From Banduia mediterranea (lineage in GTDB: Bacteria; Pseudomonadota; Gammaproteobacteria; Nevskiales; Nevskiaceae), in assembly GCF_031846245.1 (NCBI RefSeq), contig NZ_JAVRIC010000027.1, forward strand, positions 1 through 55,620: 55,620 nt of DNA, written 5' to 3'. Positions 8,310 through 18,241 of this stretch are shown one piece after another. The notes below the pieces were generated by a model. That model worked only from the letters and a program-made list of their open reading frames with translations, made no database searches and was not told the origin of the DNA. Within the stretch, counting starts at the first letter, position 1, and each line of letters begins with the position of its first letter. Both the position numbers and the translations under genes were made by a program.

Positions 8310-9770
8310 ATGAATACCGTAGTGAGCCATTTGCCCAATGCGGCGCCGGACACGACCGAACCCAGCGAGCAACCTGATCTGCAGGCCGCCTTCGCAAAAC
8401 AGCGCGACACCGCGCTACGCCTGCGCACCTCCACACCGGCCGAGCGCATCGCCAAGATCAAGCGCCTGCTGGAAGCCGTGCAGTCCTACATGCCGCAGTG
8501 GTACGAAGCCGGCGAGGCGGATTTCAAGAAGCCGCCGGCCGAAATGGACCTCACCGAAATCCTGCCCGTGGTGTCCGAGGCGCGGGACGCGATGCGGCAT
8601 CTCAAGAAGTGGATGAAGCCGCACAAGGTGCGGCCCACGCGGATGATGCTCGGCAACTCGGCCTGGGTGCAGTGCGAACCCAAGGGCCGCTGCCTGATCA
8701 TCTCGCCGTGGAACTATCCGGTGAACCTCACCTTCGGTCCGCTGATCTCCGCGATCGCCGCCGGCAATACCGCGATCATCAAGCCTTCCGAGATGACGCC
8801 GCATCTGTCCGCGCTGATGGGCAAGATCGTGCGCGAGGTGTTTCCGGAAGATGAAGTGGCCCTGTTCGAAGGTGATGCCGGGACCTCGCAGGCGCTGCTG
8901 GATCTGCCGTTCGATCACATCTTCTTCACCGGCAGTCCGGCGATCGGCAAGGTCGTGATGGCGGCAGCGGCCAAGCACCTGAGCAGCGTGACCCTGGAAC
9001 TCGGTGGCAAGTCGCCGACCATCGTCGACGAAACCGCCAATCTCAAGGCGGCCGCGCGCAACGTGCTGTGGGGCAAGTACACCAACAACGGCCAGACCTG
9101 CATCGCGCCCGATCACATCTACGTGCATGAAAGCGTGCGCGAGGCCTTCATCGGTCATTGCGTGCAGGCCCTGGAACAGGCCTACGGCAAGACCGCGGCG
9201 GATCAGTTGCAGAGTCGCTCGCTGGCGCGTGTGGTCAATCAACGCCACACGCAGCGCATTGGCGGGCTGCTGGATGACGCGCGCCAGCAGGGCGCCAAGG
9301 TGCTGTTCGGCGGCGATGTCCAGGTCAACGAGTGCTTCATCGCCCCGACCCTGCTCGGCGACATCCCGCGCAGCGCACGCATCATGGACGAGGAAATCTT
9401 CGGCCCGATCCTGCCGATCATCAGCTACACCGACCTGGATGCGGTGATCGCCGAGATCAACGCCCAGCCCAAGCCGCTGGCGCTGTACGTGTGGAGCAAG
9501 AGCGAACTCAACATCCACAAGCTGCTGCACAACACCAGCTCCGGCGGCGCCTGCATCAACATGACGGTGATGCAGTTCGTGCACGGCAATCTGCCGTTCG
9601 GCGGCGTCAACAATTCCGGCATCGGCAACGCGCACAGTGAGTACGGCTTCAAGGCGTTCTCGCATGAACGCGCAGTGCTGCGCGCACGCGTTCCGGCGGC
9701 CTTCCTGTTCTACCCGCCGTACACCAAGACGACCTCGAAAATCGTCAAGCTGTTGCTGAAGATCCTGTAG
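8310..9770 (+). CDS. NAD(P)-dependent aldehyde dehydrogenase, class 3 / coniferyl-aldehyde type
   Basis: 486 residues from the ATG at 8310, which follows GGAAGGAG. Family motifs are SPWNYPVNLTFGPL, the lysine in IIKPSEMTPH, FFTGSPAIGKVVM, the catalytic Glu in LELGGKSPTIVDE and the nucleophile Cys in NNGQTCIAPDHIYV. The C-terminal YPPYTKTTSKIVKLLLKIL is an amphipathic tail as in membrane-associated fatty or coniferyl aldehyde dehydrogenases. It oxidises aldehydes to carboxylic acids; the substrate range cannot be set from sequence. It stands alone, with its own promoter and operator. Confidence 0.88.
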   Translation: MNTVVSHLPNAAPDTTEPSEQPDLQAAFAKQRDTALRLRTSTPAERIAKIKRLLEAVQSYMPQWYEAGEADFKKPPAEMDLTEILPVVSEARDAMRHLKKWMKPHKVRPTRMMLGNSAWVQCEPKGRCLIISPWNYPVNLTFGPLISAIAAGNTAIIKPSEMTPHLSALMGKIVREVFPEDEVALFEGDAGTSQALLDLPFDHIFFTGSPAIGKVVMAAAAKHLSSVTLELGGKSPTIVDETANLKAAARNVLWGKYTNNGQTCIAPDHIYVHESVREAFIGHCVQALEQAYGKTAADQLQSRSLARVVNQRHTQRIGGLLDDARQQGAKVLFGGDVQVNECFIAPTLLGDIPRSARIMDEEIFGPILPIISYTDLDAVIAEINAQPKPLALYVWSKSELNIHKLLHNTSSGGACINMTVMQFVHGNLPFGGVNNSGIGNAHSEYGFKAFSHERAVLRARVPAAFLFYPPYTKTTSKIVKLLLKIL

Positions 9771-9774
9771 CCGC

Positions 9775-10455
9775 TCATTCGAGCTTGTAGCCGACGCCGT
9801 AGATCGAGCGGATCAGCTCGCGCTCCGGCGCGGCCTGCTGCAGCTTGCGACGCAGGTTCTTGATGTGACTGTCCACCGTGCGGTCGGTCACGACGCGGTG
9901 ATCGTTGTAGAGCTGGTCCAGCAGCTGCTCACGCGAGAACACGCGGCCGGGCGCGCCAGCGAGCGTTCTGAGCAGACGAAATTCCACCGGCGTGAGGTCC
10001 AGGACCTTGCCGCCGACGCTGGCGCGAAACCGGGCCTCATCGATATCCAGGGCCGGTTCGTCCATCGCGCCATCGACTGCGAAATCGCGACGACGACGAC
10101 GCAGGATCGCGCGCACGCGGGCCACGACCTCGCGCGGCGAGAACGGCTTGCAGACATAATCGTCCGCGCCGATTTCCAGCCCGAGCAGACGGTCGATCTC
10201 CTCGACGCGCGCCGTCACCATGATCACCGGCACGTCCGAGAAGCTGCGCAGCTCGCGACAGATGTCCAGTCCATCGCGGCCCGGTAGCATCAAGTCCAGC
10301 AGCACCAGCTCGTAGGTTTGCGCGCGCAGCGCCGGGATCGCCGCGAGACCGTCGTGCGCCAAGTCCACCTCGTAGCTGGCGGCGCGCAGATAGTCGGCCA
10401 TCAGCCCGGCAAGCCTGACCTCGTCCTCCACAATCAGGATGCGCGCGGCATTCAT
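9775..10455 (-). CDS. baeR: OmpR-family response regulator, BaeR-like
   Basis: 226 residues: receiver domain with acidic pocket E10-D11, phospho-acceptor D54 ([13 protein letters not shown]), T and K positions ([15 protein letters not shown]), then a winged-helix DNA-binding domain ([36 protein letters not shown]). Its ATG overlaps the stop of the histidine kinase gene as ATGA, kinase first. The pair is divergent from a MacAB-type efflux operon that it probably controls. The BaeR name rests on the partner kinase resembling BaeS and on the efflux context. Confidence 0.9.
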   Translation of the reverse strand: MNAARILIVEDEVRLAGLMADYLRAASYEVDLAHDGLAAIPALRAQTYELVLLDLMLPGRDGLDICRELRSFSDVPVIMVTARVEEIDRLLGLEIGADDYVCKPFSPREVVARVRAILRRRRRDFAVDGAMDEPALDIDEARFRASVGGKVLDLTPVEFRLLRTLAGAPGRVFSREQLLDQLYNDHRVVTDRTVDSHIKNLRRKLQQAAPERELIRSIYGVGYKLE

Positions 10456-11894
10456 GCCGGCACCGCCAGCGGCAGCGCGACGCGAATGCGCAGACCGCCG
10501 ATGGGTGAGGCCAGCGCCTCGATGCTGCCTTGATGCGCTTCGGCGATGTTGCGACAGATCGCCAGCCCCAGTCCGGCGCCGCCGCTGGCGCGATTGCGCG
10601 AGCCTTCCACGCGAAAGAAGCGGTCGAACAACTGCTGCCGGGAGTCCTGCGGCACACCGGGGCCGCTGTCGTCGATGTCCACGGTTGCGAACAAGCCCTC
10701 GACGGACACACTGATGGAGACACGACCATTTTCGTCGACGTAGCGCTGGCAGTTCTCCAGCAGATTGGCGAACAGTTGCCGCAGCCGCGATTCGTCTGCG
10801 GACACCACGATCGGCGTCTCCGCAGCTGGTCCGTCCAGGGCGATCCCGCGGCTGAGCAGACGCCCGCGACAGGCGGCCGCCGTGACGTCTAGCACGTCGA
10901 CAAGATCCACGGAGACCATTCGATACGCCAACGCACCGACATCCGCCAGCGACAGGTCGTAGAGGTCCATCACCAGCTTGGACAGCGTCGCCACCTCACC
11001 TTGCAGGGATTTCACGGAAGACTGCGTCAACGGGCGAACGCCGTCTTCGATCGCCTCCAGTTCCGCGCGCAGCAGCGACAGCGGCGTGCGCAGCTCGTGC
11101 GAGACATCGGCGATGAAGGCGCGGCGCAGTTGCTCATTGCGTTCCAGCGTCAGTGCCAGGCGGTTGAAGTCCTCACCAAGGCGGCCGATTTCGTCGCGGG
11201 TGGCGACGTCCACTCGGCTGCTGTAGTCACCGTCGGCCAGGCGTCGCGTGCTGGCGGCAATCCCGCGCACCGGACGCATCAGGCCCTGCGTGATCAGCAC
11301 GGCCAGGATCGCCGCCAGCAGCACGATGGCGCCGCCGACGAACCAGCTGGCCAGGCGTTGCTGGCGCAGAAACCGCAAGTCGGCCGCTTCGGTGAGACTT
11401 TGAAACGGCATCAGCGCCAGCCAGCCGACGGTTTCGCCATCCATGACGACCGGCTGGCGCAGCGCGTCCGCCGTGAGTTCCGGGAACCCGGCCACCGACT
11501 GTCCGTCCGCATCGAGCAGGCCCAGCCGGAAATTGGCGCCGGTCAGTTCCGGCAACAAATCGGCGGTGTCCGGCGGACCACTGTCATCCGATGAGGGGCG
11601 CATCAGCCGGAACCAGTCGCGCCGGCTGTGTCGCAGATGGTTCCAGCCGCCGTATTCGCGATACTCGTCGGCCAGACGCGGCGCCAGGCGCTGCATGCGC
11701 TGCACGCCCACTTCGTTGAGATAACCGAGAAAGCCGCGCGTGAAGCTCAGACGCGCCGCCGCGCCCATCGCTGCCGCCACCAGCACACTCATGGCGAGCA
11801 GGGCGATGAACAGCTTGAGCGTCATGCCGGGACGGTAGCGCAAGGTCGGCCGGGTGATCGGGCGTGGGGTATTAGGGCCGCCGCGCGACGGCAT
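10452..11894 (-). CDS. baeS: Sensor histidine kinase, BaeS-like
   Basis: 480 residues from the ATG at 11894. Starts at 11921 (TTG) and 11825 (ATG) are alternatives. The segment [19 protein letters not shown] forms the first membrane helix and [20 protein letters not shown] the periplasmic entry, both resembling BaeS. A second helix near residue 200 ([20 protein letters not shown]) is followed by a HAMP domain, the H box [20 protein letters not shown], and an HATPase with N box [20 protein letters not shown] and [13 protein letters not shown]. It senses envelope stress and phosphorylates the adjacent regulator. Confidence 0.9.
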   Translation of the reverse strand: MPSRGGPNTPRPITRPTLRYRPGMTLKLFIALLAMSVLVAAAMGAAARLSFTRGFLGYLNEVGVQRMQRLAPRLADEYREYGGWNHLRHSRRDWFRLMRPSSDDSGPPDTADLLPELTGANFRLGLLDADGQSVAGFPELTADALRQPVVMDGETVGWLALMPFQSLTEAADLRFLRQQRLASWFVGGAIVLLAAILAVLITQGLMRPVRGIAASTRRLADGDYSSRVDVATRDEIGRLGEDFNRLALTLERNEQLRRAFIADVSHELRTPLSLLRAELEAIEDGVRPLTQSSVKSLQGEVATLSKLVMDLYDLSLADVGALAYRMVSVDLVDVLDVTAAACRGRLLSRGIALDGPAAETPIVVSADESRLRQLFANLLENCQRYVDENGRVSISVSVEGLFATVDIDDSGPGVPQDSRQQLFDRFFRVEGSRNRASGGAGLGLAICRNIAEAHQGSIEALASPIGGLRIRVALPLAVPA

Positions 11895-11992
11895 GTGCAA
11901 GAAGCGCGGCGATGAATTCAAGATTTCTCCTCAATTGCTGCACATTCGGCAGCGATGCTGTATTCGACGAATTTCCCTTGCCGCGAGACCCG

Positions 11993-13147
11993 ATGAACGC
12001 TTCTTCCAAGACCCGCCGCTGGCTGATCGCACTGGCCGTGATCCTCGTGCTGATGGCCGGCGGCTTCGCCGCGCACGCCTGGCTCGGCGGCAAGAAGGAA
12101 GCGCCACCACCGAGCAGCGTGGTGGAGATCGGCGATATCGAGCGCACCGTCACCGCCGTGGGTTCGCTGCAACCCAAGGAGTACGTCGACGTGGGCACGC
12201 AGGTGTCCGGACGGGTCGAGGCCGTGCATTTCGAAATCAATGATCGCGTCAAGAAAGGCGACCTGATCGCGGAGATCGACGCCAGCACCATCGAGGCGAC
12301 GATCCAGAGCGACCGTGCCGACATCGAAAACCTGGAAGCGCAGCTCGCGCAGCAGCGCGCCGAGGCGGTGCTGGCGCAGCAGCAGTACGAGCGCAACCAG
12401 CGCATGGCCGAATCGCGTGCCGTCAGCCAGGACACCGTGGATCAGGCACAGGCGGCGCTGGCGGTAGCCCGTGCCAGCGTCAAGGCGACTCAGGCGCAGC
12501 TCAAGTCCGCCGCCGCCTCGCTGGCGCGCGATCTGACCAATCTCGGCTACACCAAGATCTTCGCGCCGATGGACGGCACCGTGGTTTCACAGACCACGCT
12601 GGAAGGCCAGACCGTGAACGCAAATCAGTCCACGCCGGTGATCGTGCAGGTGGCCAACCTCGACATCATGACGGTGTGGGCACAGGTCACCGAGGCCGAC
12701 ATCAACAAGATTCAGCCGGGCATGAAAGCTTATTTCACGACGCTGGGCATGCCGGAACGGCGCTGGTCCGGCACCGTGCGGCAGGTCCAGCCGACGCCGG
12801 AAATCGTCAACGACGTAGTGCTCTACAACGTGCTGATCGACGTGGCCAACAACGAACGCCTGTTGCTGCCGGACATGACGGTGCAGGTGTTCTTCGTGCT
12901 GGGCGAGGCGCATGGCGTGCCGGTGGTGCCGATCACCGCGCTGCGGCAGCGCGGACCGCAGCGCTACGAAGCCACGGTGCTGACACCGCAGGGCCCGCAG
13001 ACGCGGGAAGTGACGATCGGCGTGACCAGCCGGCTGCTGGCCGAGGTCAAGTCCGGACTCGAGGTCGGCGACCGCGTCGTCACGGCGGCGCCGACAGGCG
13101 CACAACAGAACGAGCGCCGTCCGCGCATGATGGGCCCGCGCCTGTGA
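11993..13147 (+). CDS. macA: MacA-like periplasmic adaptor (membrane fusion) protein
   Basis: 384 residues from the ATG at 11993. An N-terminal anchor (RWLIALAVILVLMAGGFAAH) precedes the lipoyl and barrel domains (SVVEIGDIERTVTAVGSLQP) and a long coiled-coil hairpin at about residues 90-165, rich in Gln, Ala and Arg. It bridges the inner membrane MacB transporter to an outer membrane factor in the tripartite efflux pump. The stop overlaps the GTG of macB (GTGA). The operon is divergent from baeSR, leaving about 98 bases for regulatory sites between the two starts. Confidence 0.93.
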   Translation: MNASSKTRRWLIALAVILVLMAGGFAAHAWLGGKKEAPPPSSVVEIGDIERTVTAVGSLQPKEYVDVGTQVSGRVEAVHFEINDRVKKGDLIAEIDASTIEATIQSDRADIENLEAQLAQQRAEAVLAQQQYERNQRMAESRAVSQDTVDQAQAALAVARASVKATQAQLKSAAASLARDLTNLGYTKIFAPMDGTVVSQTTLEGQTVNANQSTPVIVQVANLDIMTVWAQVTEADINKIQPGMKAYFTTLGMPERRWSGTVRQVQPTPEIVNDVVLYNVLIDVANNERLLLPDMTVQVFFVLGEAHGVPVVPITALRQRGPQRYEATVLTPQGPQTREVTIGVTSRLLAEVKSGLEVGDRVVTAAPTGAQQNERRPRMMGPRL

Positions 13148-15075
13148 GCGAGCCGCTGCTCAAACTGGACGGCGTTGCCCGCGTCTACCGCAGCGGCGAC
13201 ACCCTGCTGCGCGCGCTCGACGACCTGAGCCTGGAAATCCAGGCCGGCGAGTTCGTTGCCATCATCGGGCAGTCCGGTTCCGGCAAGTCCACGCTGATGA
13301 ATATCCTGGGCTGCCTCGACCGCCCCAGCGAAGGACGCTACCAGGTGCGCGGCATGGACGTGGCGCGCCTGGATGCGGATGAACTCGCGGCGCTGCGGCG
13401 GGATACCTTCGGCTTCGTGTTCCAGCGTTACAACCTGCTGCCCTCGATCTCGGCCGCGGAGAACGTGGAGCTGCCGTCGATCTATGCCGGCCGCAACAAG
13501 CGTGAGCGTGCCACGCGTGCACAGGCGTTGCTGGCCCGCCTGGGCCTCGGCGATCGCGGCCAGCACCGGCCGAACCAGCTCTCCGGCGGTCAGCAGCAGC
13601 GCGTGTCGATTGCGCGCGCGCTGATGAACGGCGCCGAGGTGATCCTGGCGGACGAACCCACCGGCGCGCTCGATTCGCACACCGGCGAGGAAGTGCTGGC
13701 CCTGCTCAAGGACCTGCACACCCAGGGTCACACCATCATCCTCATCACCCACGATGCGGACGTGGCCGCGCATGCGCAGCGCGTGATCCAGTTGCTGGAT
13801 GGCCGCGTGCTTGACGACAGTGGTGTCTCGGCCGCCAATCCGGTGACGCTGGAGCGGCCCGCCGGAGCGCGCCATCCGCATTGGGCACCACAGTTGATGG
13901 AGGCCGTGAAGATGGCCTTGCGCTCGCTACGCGCCAACCTGTTCCGCAGCCTGCTGACACTGCTGGGTGTAGTCATCGGCGTGGCCGCGGTGGTGACCAT
14001 GCTGGCCATCGGCAACGGCAGCAAGCAGGACGTGCTGCAACGGATCGAATCCATGGGCAGCAACCTGCTGCTGGTGCGGCCCGGCGCGCCGGGCACGCGT
14101 CCGTCCGGTGACGTGGCCACGCTGACCGTGGCCGATGCGCAGTCCCTGCGCGAGCTCGACAACGTGGCCTACGTCTCGCCGGAGCGCGAGACCAAAGCCA
14201 CGCTGCGTTTCGGCAACGTGGACTACCGATCGGACATCTCCGGCGTATGGCCGGACTACCAGCACATGCAGGACTGGACGCTGTCCGCCGGCAGCTTCAT
14301 CAACGATCAGGATGTGGCCGGCTATTCGGCCGTGGTGGTACTCGGCAAGACCGTGGCCGACAACCTGTTTCCGAACCGTCCGAACCCGGTGGGCGAATAC
14401 GTACTGATCGGCAATTCGCCGTTCGAGGTGATCGGTGTACTCGCGCCCAAGGGCGCCAATGCCTTCGGCTCGGACATGGACGATGTCGCCCTGGTGCCGC
14501 TGAGCACCGGCTTCATCCGCCTGTTCGGCCAGCAGTACCTGCGTTCGATCAACCTCAAGATCGTCGACGCCGATCAGGCCGAAGCCACCGAGGAGGCGAT
14601 CCGCCAGCGTCTGATGCAGCGTCACGGCAGCGAGGACTTCCAGATTCGCAGCACCGAATCGCTGATGGAAATGGTGTCGTCCGCGCAGGACACGCTGACG
14701 GTCATGCTCGGCGCCGTCGCCGCGATCTCGCTGCTGGTCGGCGGCATCGGCGTGATGAACATCATGCTGGTCAACGTCACCGAACGGACCCGCGAGATCG
14801 GCGTGCGCATGGCCACCGGCGCGCGCCGCAGCAACATCCTGCTGCAGTTCAATACCGAAGCCCTGGTGGTCTGCGGCATCGGCGGCCTCATCGGCGTCCT
14901 GTTCGGCTTCGGCGCCGGCATCATCGCCGGTTCGCTGGGCAGCAAGGTCGCCTTCACCGCCGCGCCGCCGCTGCTGGCGTTCGGCTCGGCTTTCGCCACC
15001 GGTCTGCTGTTCGGCTATCTGCCGGCGCGCAAGGCCGCCTACATGGACCCCGTCACCGCGCTGGCCTCCGAATGA
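13144..15075 (+). CDS. macB: MacB-like ABC transporter, fused ATPase and permease
   Basis: 643 residues (E. coli MacB 648) from GTG 13144. ATPase domain: Walker [10 protein letters not shown] at residues 42-50, signature [14 protein letters not shown], Walker [13 protein letters not shown] and H-loop ITHD. The permease half has one membrane helix near residue 275 ([19 protein letters not shown]), a large periplasmic domain and three C-terminal helices, the last ending [20 protein letters not shown]. It drives efflux of macrolides, lipopeptides or toxins by mechanotransmission. Overlaps macA (GTGA) and the outer membrane factor gene (ATGA). Confidence 0.95.
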   Translation: MSEPLLKLDGVARVYRSGDTLLRALDDLSLEIQAGEFVAIIGQSGSGKSTLMNILGCLDRPSEGRYQVRGMDVARLDADELAALRRDTFGFVFQRYNLLPSISAAENVELPSIYAGRNKRERATRAQALLARLGLGDRGQHRPNQLSGGQQQRVSIARALMNGAEVILADEPTGALDSHTGEEVLALLKDLHTQGHTIILITHDADVAAHAQRVIQLLDGRVLDDSGVSAANPVTLERPAGARHPHWAPQLMEAVKMALRSLRANLFRSLLTLLGVVIGVAAVVTMLAIGNGSKQDVLQRIESMGSNLLLVRPGAPGTRPSGDVATLTVADAQSLRELDNVAYVSPERETKATLRFGNVDYRSDISGVWPDYQHMQDWTLSAGSFINDQDVAGYSAVVVLGKTVADNLFPNRPNPVGEYVLIGNSPFEVIGVLAPKGANAFGSDMDDVALVPLSTGFIRLFGQQYLRSINLKIVDADQAEATEEAIRQRLMQRHGSEDFQIRSTESLMEMVSSAQDTLTVMLGAVAAISLLVGGIGVMNIMLVNVTERTREIGVRMATGARRSNILLQFNTEALVVCGIGGLIGVLFGFGAGIIAGSLGSKVAFTAAPPLLAFGSAFATGLLFGYLPARKAAYMDPVTALASE

Positions 15076-16445
15076 ACATGCGTTTCGCCTCCATCACGCT
15101 CACCGCCGGCCTGCTCTGCGCCTGCAGCCAGGTACCCGTCTACGAGCGGCCCCAGGCACCGATCGGTGCCGAATTCGAATCCGCCGCCGGCCTGCCGGAT
15201 GCCGTCGCCCCGCAATGGTGGCGCAGCTTCGGTAGCCCGCAGCTGGACGCGCTCATCGAACAGGCCACGGCCAGCAATTTCGATCTGCGCGCCGCCGTGG
15301 CGCGCATCGACCAGGCGCGCGCATCGCTGCGCATCGGTTCGGCCGATCTGCTGCCGAACGCCTCGGCGTCCGGCTCCATTAGCAGTAATCGCCAGGAGCA
15401 GAACGGCCGTTGGGACAGCGGGGAATCCGACCAGGCTTCACTCAGCGTCGGTTACGAACTGGACCTCTGGGGAGGCAATCGGGCCGCACGTGAAGCCGCC
15501 TTGGCCCGCCTGGACGCCAGTCGCTGGAACCGCGCCGCCGTGGTTCTGGTGCTGCAGTCCGACGTCGCCACGAGCTATTTCCAGATTCTCGCATTGAGCG
15601 AACAGCTGGACATCGCGCGCCAGAACCTGGAGGCCGCGCAGGAACTGCTGGACCTGGTGCAGGTGCGCTACGACGCCGGTGCCGCCACCGCGCTGGAACT
15701 GGCCCAGCAAAAGACCACGCTGCTGTCGATTGCCGCCACCATTCCGAGCCTGCAGCAAAGCCTGGCCAGTGCCCGCAACGCGATGAAGGTTCTGCTCGGC
15801 GGTGAGCCGGGTTCGGAGCTTGCGGCCGCGCCCATCGCCGCGCTGACGGTGCCGGACCCCTCACCGGGTGTGCCCAGCGCCTTGCTCGAGCAGCGTCCCG
15901 AAATCCGCATCGCCGAGGCCAGCCTCATCGCCGCCAATGCCGACATCGGCGCCGCGCGTGCCGCACTGTTGCCGAGGGTCGAGCTTTCATTGTCGGCCGG
16001 CGTGTCCGGCGCACTGACCGGTGGCAGCAGCCAGTTCGTGTCGCTGGCCGGATCGCTGGCACAGACCCTGTTCAACGGTGGCGCGCTGCGCGCCCAGGTC
16101 CAGCTCAGCGAAGCGGCACAACAGGAACTGACGGCGAGCTACCTGCAAACCGTGCTGGAAAGCGTGAAGGAGGTCGAAGACAGCCTTGTCGCGCAGCGCA
16201 CCGCCAGCGATCGCGCCGTGATTCTGGAACAGGCCGCCGAGCAGGCGCGCGAGGTCTACCGTCTTGCCCTGATTCGCTTCGAAGCCGGCAGCGAAGACCT
16301 GCTGACCCTGCTCGATGCGCAGCGCACGCGCCTGTCCGCCGAGGACAGCCTGGTGCAGGCGCGCTACAACCGGCTGCTGGCCGCCGCCCAGTTGTTCAAG
16401 GCCGTGGGCGGCGGTTGGGCCGAAGCAGCGCTGGACGAAACCTGA
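15072..16445 (+). CDS. TolC/NodT-type outer membrane efflux lipoprotein
   Basis: 457 residues from the ATG at 15072, overlapping the macB stop. The N-terminus [18 protein letters not shown] carries a lipobox with C18 as the lipidation site, typical of the NodT/OprM branch. Two repeats of the outer membrane efflux domain follow (AVARIDQARASLRIGSADLL and EASLIAANADIGAARAALLP). It would trimerise to form the outer membrane channel of the MacAB pump encoded upstream, making a complete tripartite system in one operon. Confidence 0.92.
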   Translation: MNMRFASITLTAGLLCACSQVPVYERPQAPIGAEFESAAGLPDAVAPQWWRSFGSPQLDALIEQATASNFDLRAAVARIDQARASLRIGSADLLPNASASGSISSNRQEQNGRWDSGESDQASLSVGYELDLWGGNRAAREAALARLDASRWNRAAVVLVLQSDVATSYFQILALSEQLDIARQNLEAAQELLDLVQVRYDAGAATALELAQQKTTLLSIAATIPSLQQSLASARNAMKVLLGGEPGSELAAAPIAALTVPDPSPGVPSALLEQRPEIRIAEASLIAANADIGAARAALLPRVELSLSAGVSGALTGGSSQFVSLAGSLAQTLFNGGALRAQVQLSEAAQQELTASYLQTVLESVKEVEDSLVAQRTASDRAVILEQAAEQAREVYRLALIRFEAGSEDLLTLLDAQRTRLSAEDSLVQARYNRLLAAAQLFKAVGGGWAEAALDET

Positions 16446-16460
16446 GAATGAGGTCTTCGC

Positions 16461-17282
16461 TCAGGGTTTGACGAACTTCAGCGTCATGCGGTCGCTTTCA
16501 CCGATCGCCAGATAACGGTTCCTGTCCTCGTCGCCCAGACGCAATGACGGCGGCAGCGTCCACACACCCTTGGGGTGATCGGCCGAATCCTTGGGGTTGG
16601 CGTTGATCTCGGAGGTCTCCGCCAATTCGAAGCCGGCTTTCCGCGCCATCTCGATCACGTAGTCCTGGCGCATGTAGCCACTGGCCTCCTGATCGTCGAG
16701 CGAGCGGGCTTCCGGCAGGCGGTGCTCGACGATACCGAGCACGCCACCGGACTTGAGCGCGGTGAACATGGCCGACAATGCAGCCAGCACGTTCTCGTCA
16801 CCACCGCCGCGCATGTACCAGTTGTGCACATTGCGGAACGTCAGCACCAGATCCGCGGTACCGGCCGGCGCGATCGACAGTTCGTCCGGCGGGCTGAAGC
16901 TGGTGAGCGTCACCTTGTCGTAGAGCGCCGGCGTGGCCGCCATCTTCTCGATGAACGTCTGCCGAGAATCCCGGAAGTACGAAGAGCTGGAATCGGCGCT
17001 GAAATGGGCCGCGTAGAACTTGCCATTCTCGCGCAGATACGGCGCCAGAATTTCGGTGTACCAGCCACCGTCCGGCCAGATTTCCACTACCGTCATGTCG
17101 TCCTTGATGCCGAGGAAACTCAGGGTTTCGTAGGGGTGCCGGTAATCATCTCGTTCAACATAGTTCGCCGTGCGCGTGTCGCTGGCAATCGCCTGTTCCA
17201 GAGCCTGGTCTTCGCCGTGGGCCACGCCGCAGACGGACGCTAGCAGCAACAGGCCGGCCAGGGGTTTACGGGTTAAGTTCAT
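16461..17282 (-). CDS. Predicted secreted class I SAM-dependent methyltransferase (COG4798 type)
   Basis: 273 residues with a signal peptide (RKPLAGLLLLASVCGVAHG) and a Rossmann-like methyltransferase domain: VVEIWPDGGWYTEILAPYL as the SAM-binding region, DLVLTFRNVHNWYM, and GGVLGIVEHRLP. Members of this predicted periplasmic family are common in proteobacteria, but the substrate is unknown, and how SAM would be available outside the cytoplasm is unclear. It is convergent with the efflux operon. Confidence 0.85.
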   Translation of the reverse strand: MNLTRKPLAGLLLLASVCGVAHGEDQALEQAIASDTRTANYVERDDYRHPYETLSFLGIKDDMTVVEIWPDGGWYTEILAPYLRENGKFYAAHFSADSSSSYFRDSRQTFIEKMAATPALYDKVTLTSFSPPDELSIAPAGTADLVLTFRNVHNWYMRGGGDENVLAALSAMFTALKSGGVLGIVEHRLPEARSLDDQEASGYMRQDYVIEMARKAGFELAETSEINANPKDSADHPKGVWTLPPSLRLGDEDRNRYLAIGESDRMTLKFVKP

Positions 17283-17795
17283 CGTGTTTGCTCCGGGCCA
17301 AGTAGGGGCAAGAGTTTGTTGTTCGACGCCAAGGGCGAGCCTGACCGCCGGACGATTATTCCAGCAAGCGATTGCACGCTTGGGTCAGCAACCATAGCCG
17401 ATTCAGTCATGCGGGAACGTCACGGTCATTCCGGTCTCATCGAGGGCGACGTCACCGCCCTGAGCACAACCTGCCTGAGTCGTGCACAGAATGAGCTCAA
17501 GCTCTCGTTCCGAGCCTTTGAGCATGGTCCGAATGGTATAGCTCCCCCCCGCCCGCGTCCCGCCCAAATGGACGAAGTGCACGCCAAAGCTTCCGATCTC
17601 CATCGTTCCAAGGTGTCCGCCGACACACCTACCGCGGCGGCCACGTCCTTCACGCCTGCACTCTCCGGCGGTAGCAATCGCGCCACCGCCCGGTCCTTGA
17701 ATCCTTGTCCGTATCGAGCCCCGTCATCATCCTTTCGCCCCCTCTATGGCTTTCCAATCGGGGCGACAACTATTCTGACGCGGGGGGGGGCGGCC
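17283..17795. other. 513-bp intergenic stretch with a transposase remnant
   Basis: This gap holds no intact gene. The only recognisable content is the IS3-type transposase fragment at 17582-17743. Short open frames near 17403-17603 have no recognisable family and no ribosome binding site. A run of nine G lies close to 17780. The stretch looks like the scar of a lost insertion sequence. Confidence 0.55.
17582..17743 (-). pseudogene. Remnant of a transposase N-terminal helix-turn-helix (IS3-like OrfA)
   Basis: Reading down from 17743 without a good start gives DDDGARYGQGFKDRAVARLL and then PPESAGVKDVAAAVGVSADT and LERWRSEALA. This is the helix-turn-helix region at the start of IS3-type OrfA transposases. 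The similarity stops at about 17582 and no catalytic part follows. A stop codon at 17744-17746 closes the frame upstream. Family level is fairly clear; the exact IS cannot be named from so short a piece. Confidence 0.6.
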
Positions 17796-18146
17796 TCAGA
17801 GGATGTCCAGCACGTTCTCTGGGGGCCTGCCGATGGCCGCCTTGCCGTTGTAGACCAGCACCGGGCGTTCGATCAGCCGCGGGTGTTCGGCCAGTACCGC
17901 CAGCCACTGCGCGTCGCTGTAGCCATTGTCACGCGACAGGCCCAGCTCGCCGAACAGCGCTTCCTGGGTGCGCATCAGCTGCAATGGCGAGATGTCCAGC
18001 AAATCGCAGATTTCGGCGAGTTCGGCCGCTGTCGGCGGCTGCTGGAGATATTCGACGATGTCGACGTCGATGCCGCGCGCCTGGACCAGCTCCAGAGCCT
18101 GTCGGGATTTGCTGCAACGTGGGTTGTGAAGAATCAGATTGCGCAT
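17796..18146 (-). CDS. arsC: ArsC-type (glutaredoxin-fold) arsenate reductase-like protein
   Basis: 116 residues from the ATG at 18146; the frame is open further upstream but without homology. The active-site cysteine is C11 in LHNPRCSKSRQ. Arginines corresponding to the arsenate-binding set appear in LMRTQEAL, LIERPVLV and AIGRPPENVLDIL. ArsC reduces arsenate to arsenite with glutathione and glutaredoxin. No arsR, arsB or other ars gene is near, so the alternative reading as a Spx/YffB-like stress protein stays open, though the three arginines favour ArsC. Confidence 0.8.
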   Translation of the reverse strand: MRNLILHNPRCSKSRQALELVQARGIDVDIVEYLQQPPTAAELAEICDLLDISPLQLMRTQEALFGELGLSRDNGYSDAQWLAVLAEHPRLIERPVLVYNGKAAIGRPPENVLDIL

Positions 18147-18241
18147 GGGGCAGTTTGCATTTGAGCTTCGAACGGATCGCAAGCATAGGGGATTGGCGCA
18201 GCTGCGGACCGGGCTACAATCCGGCTTCAAAGGGGGCGGAC

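Noticed and set aside
17403-17603. 66-codon minus-strand frame near the IS3 remnant
   Set aside because: No recognisable family, no ribosome binding site, and it overlaps the remnant in another frame.
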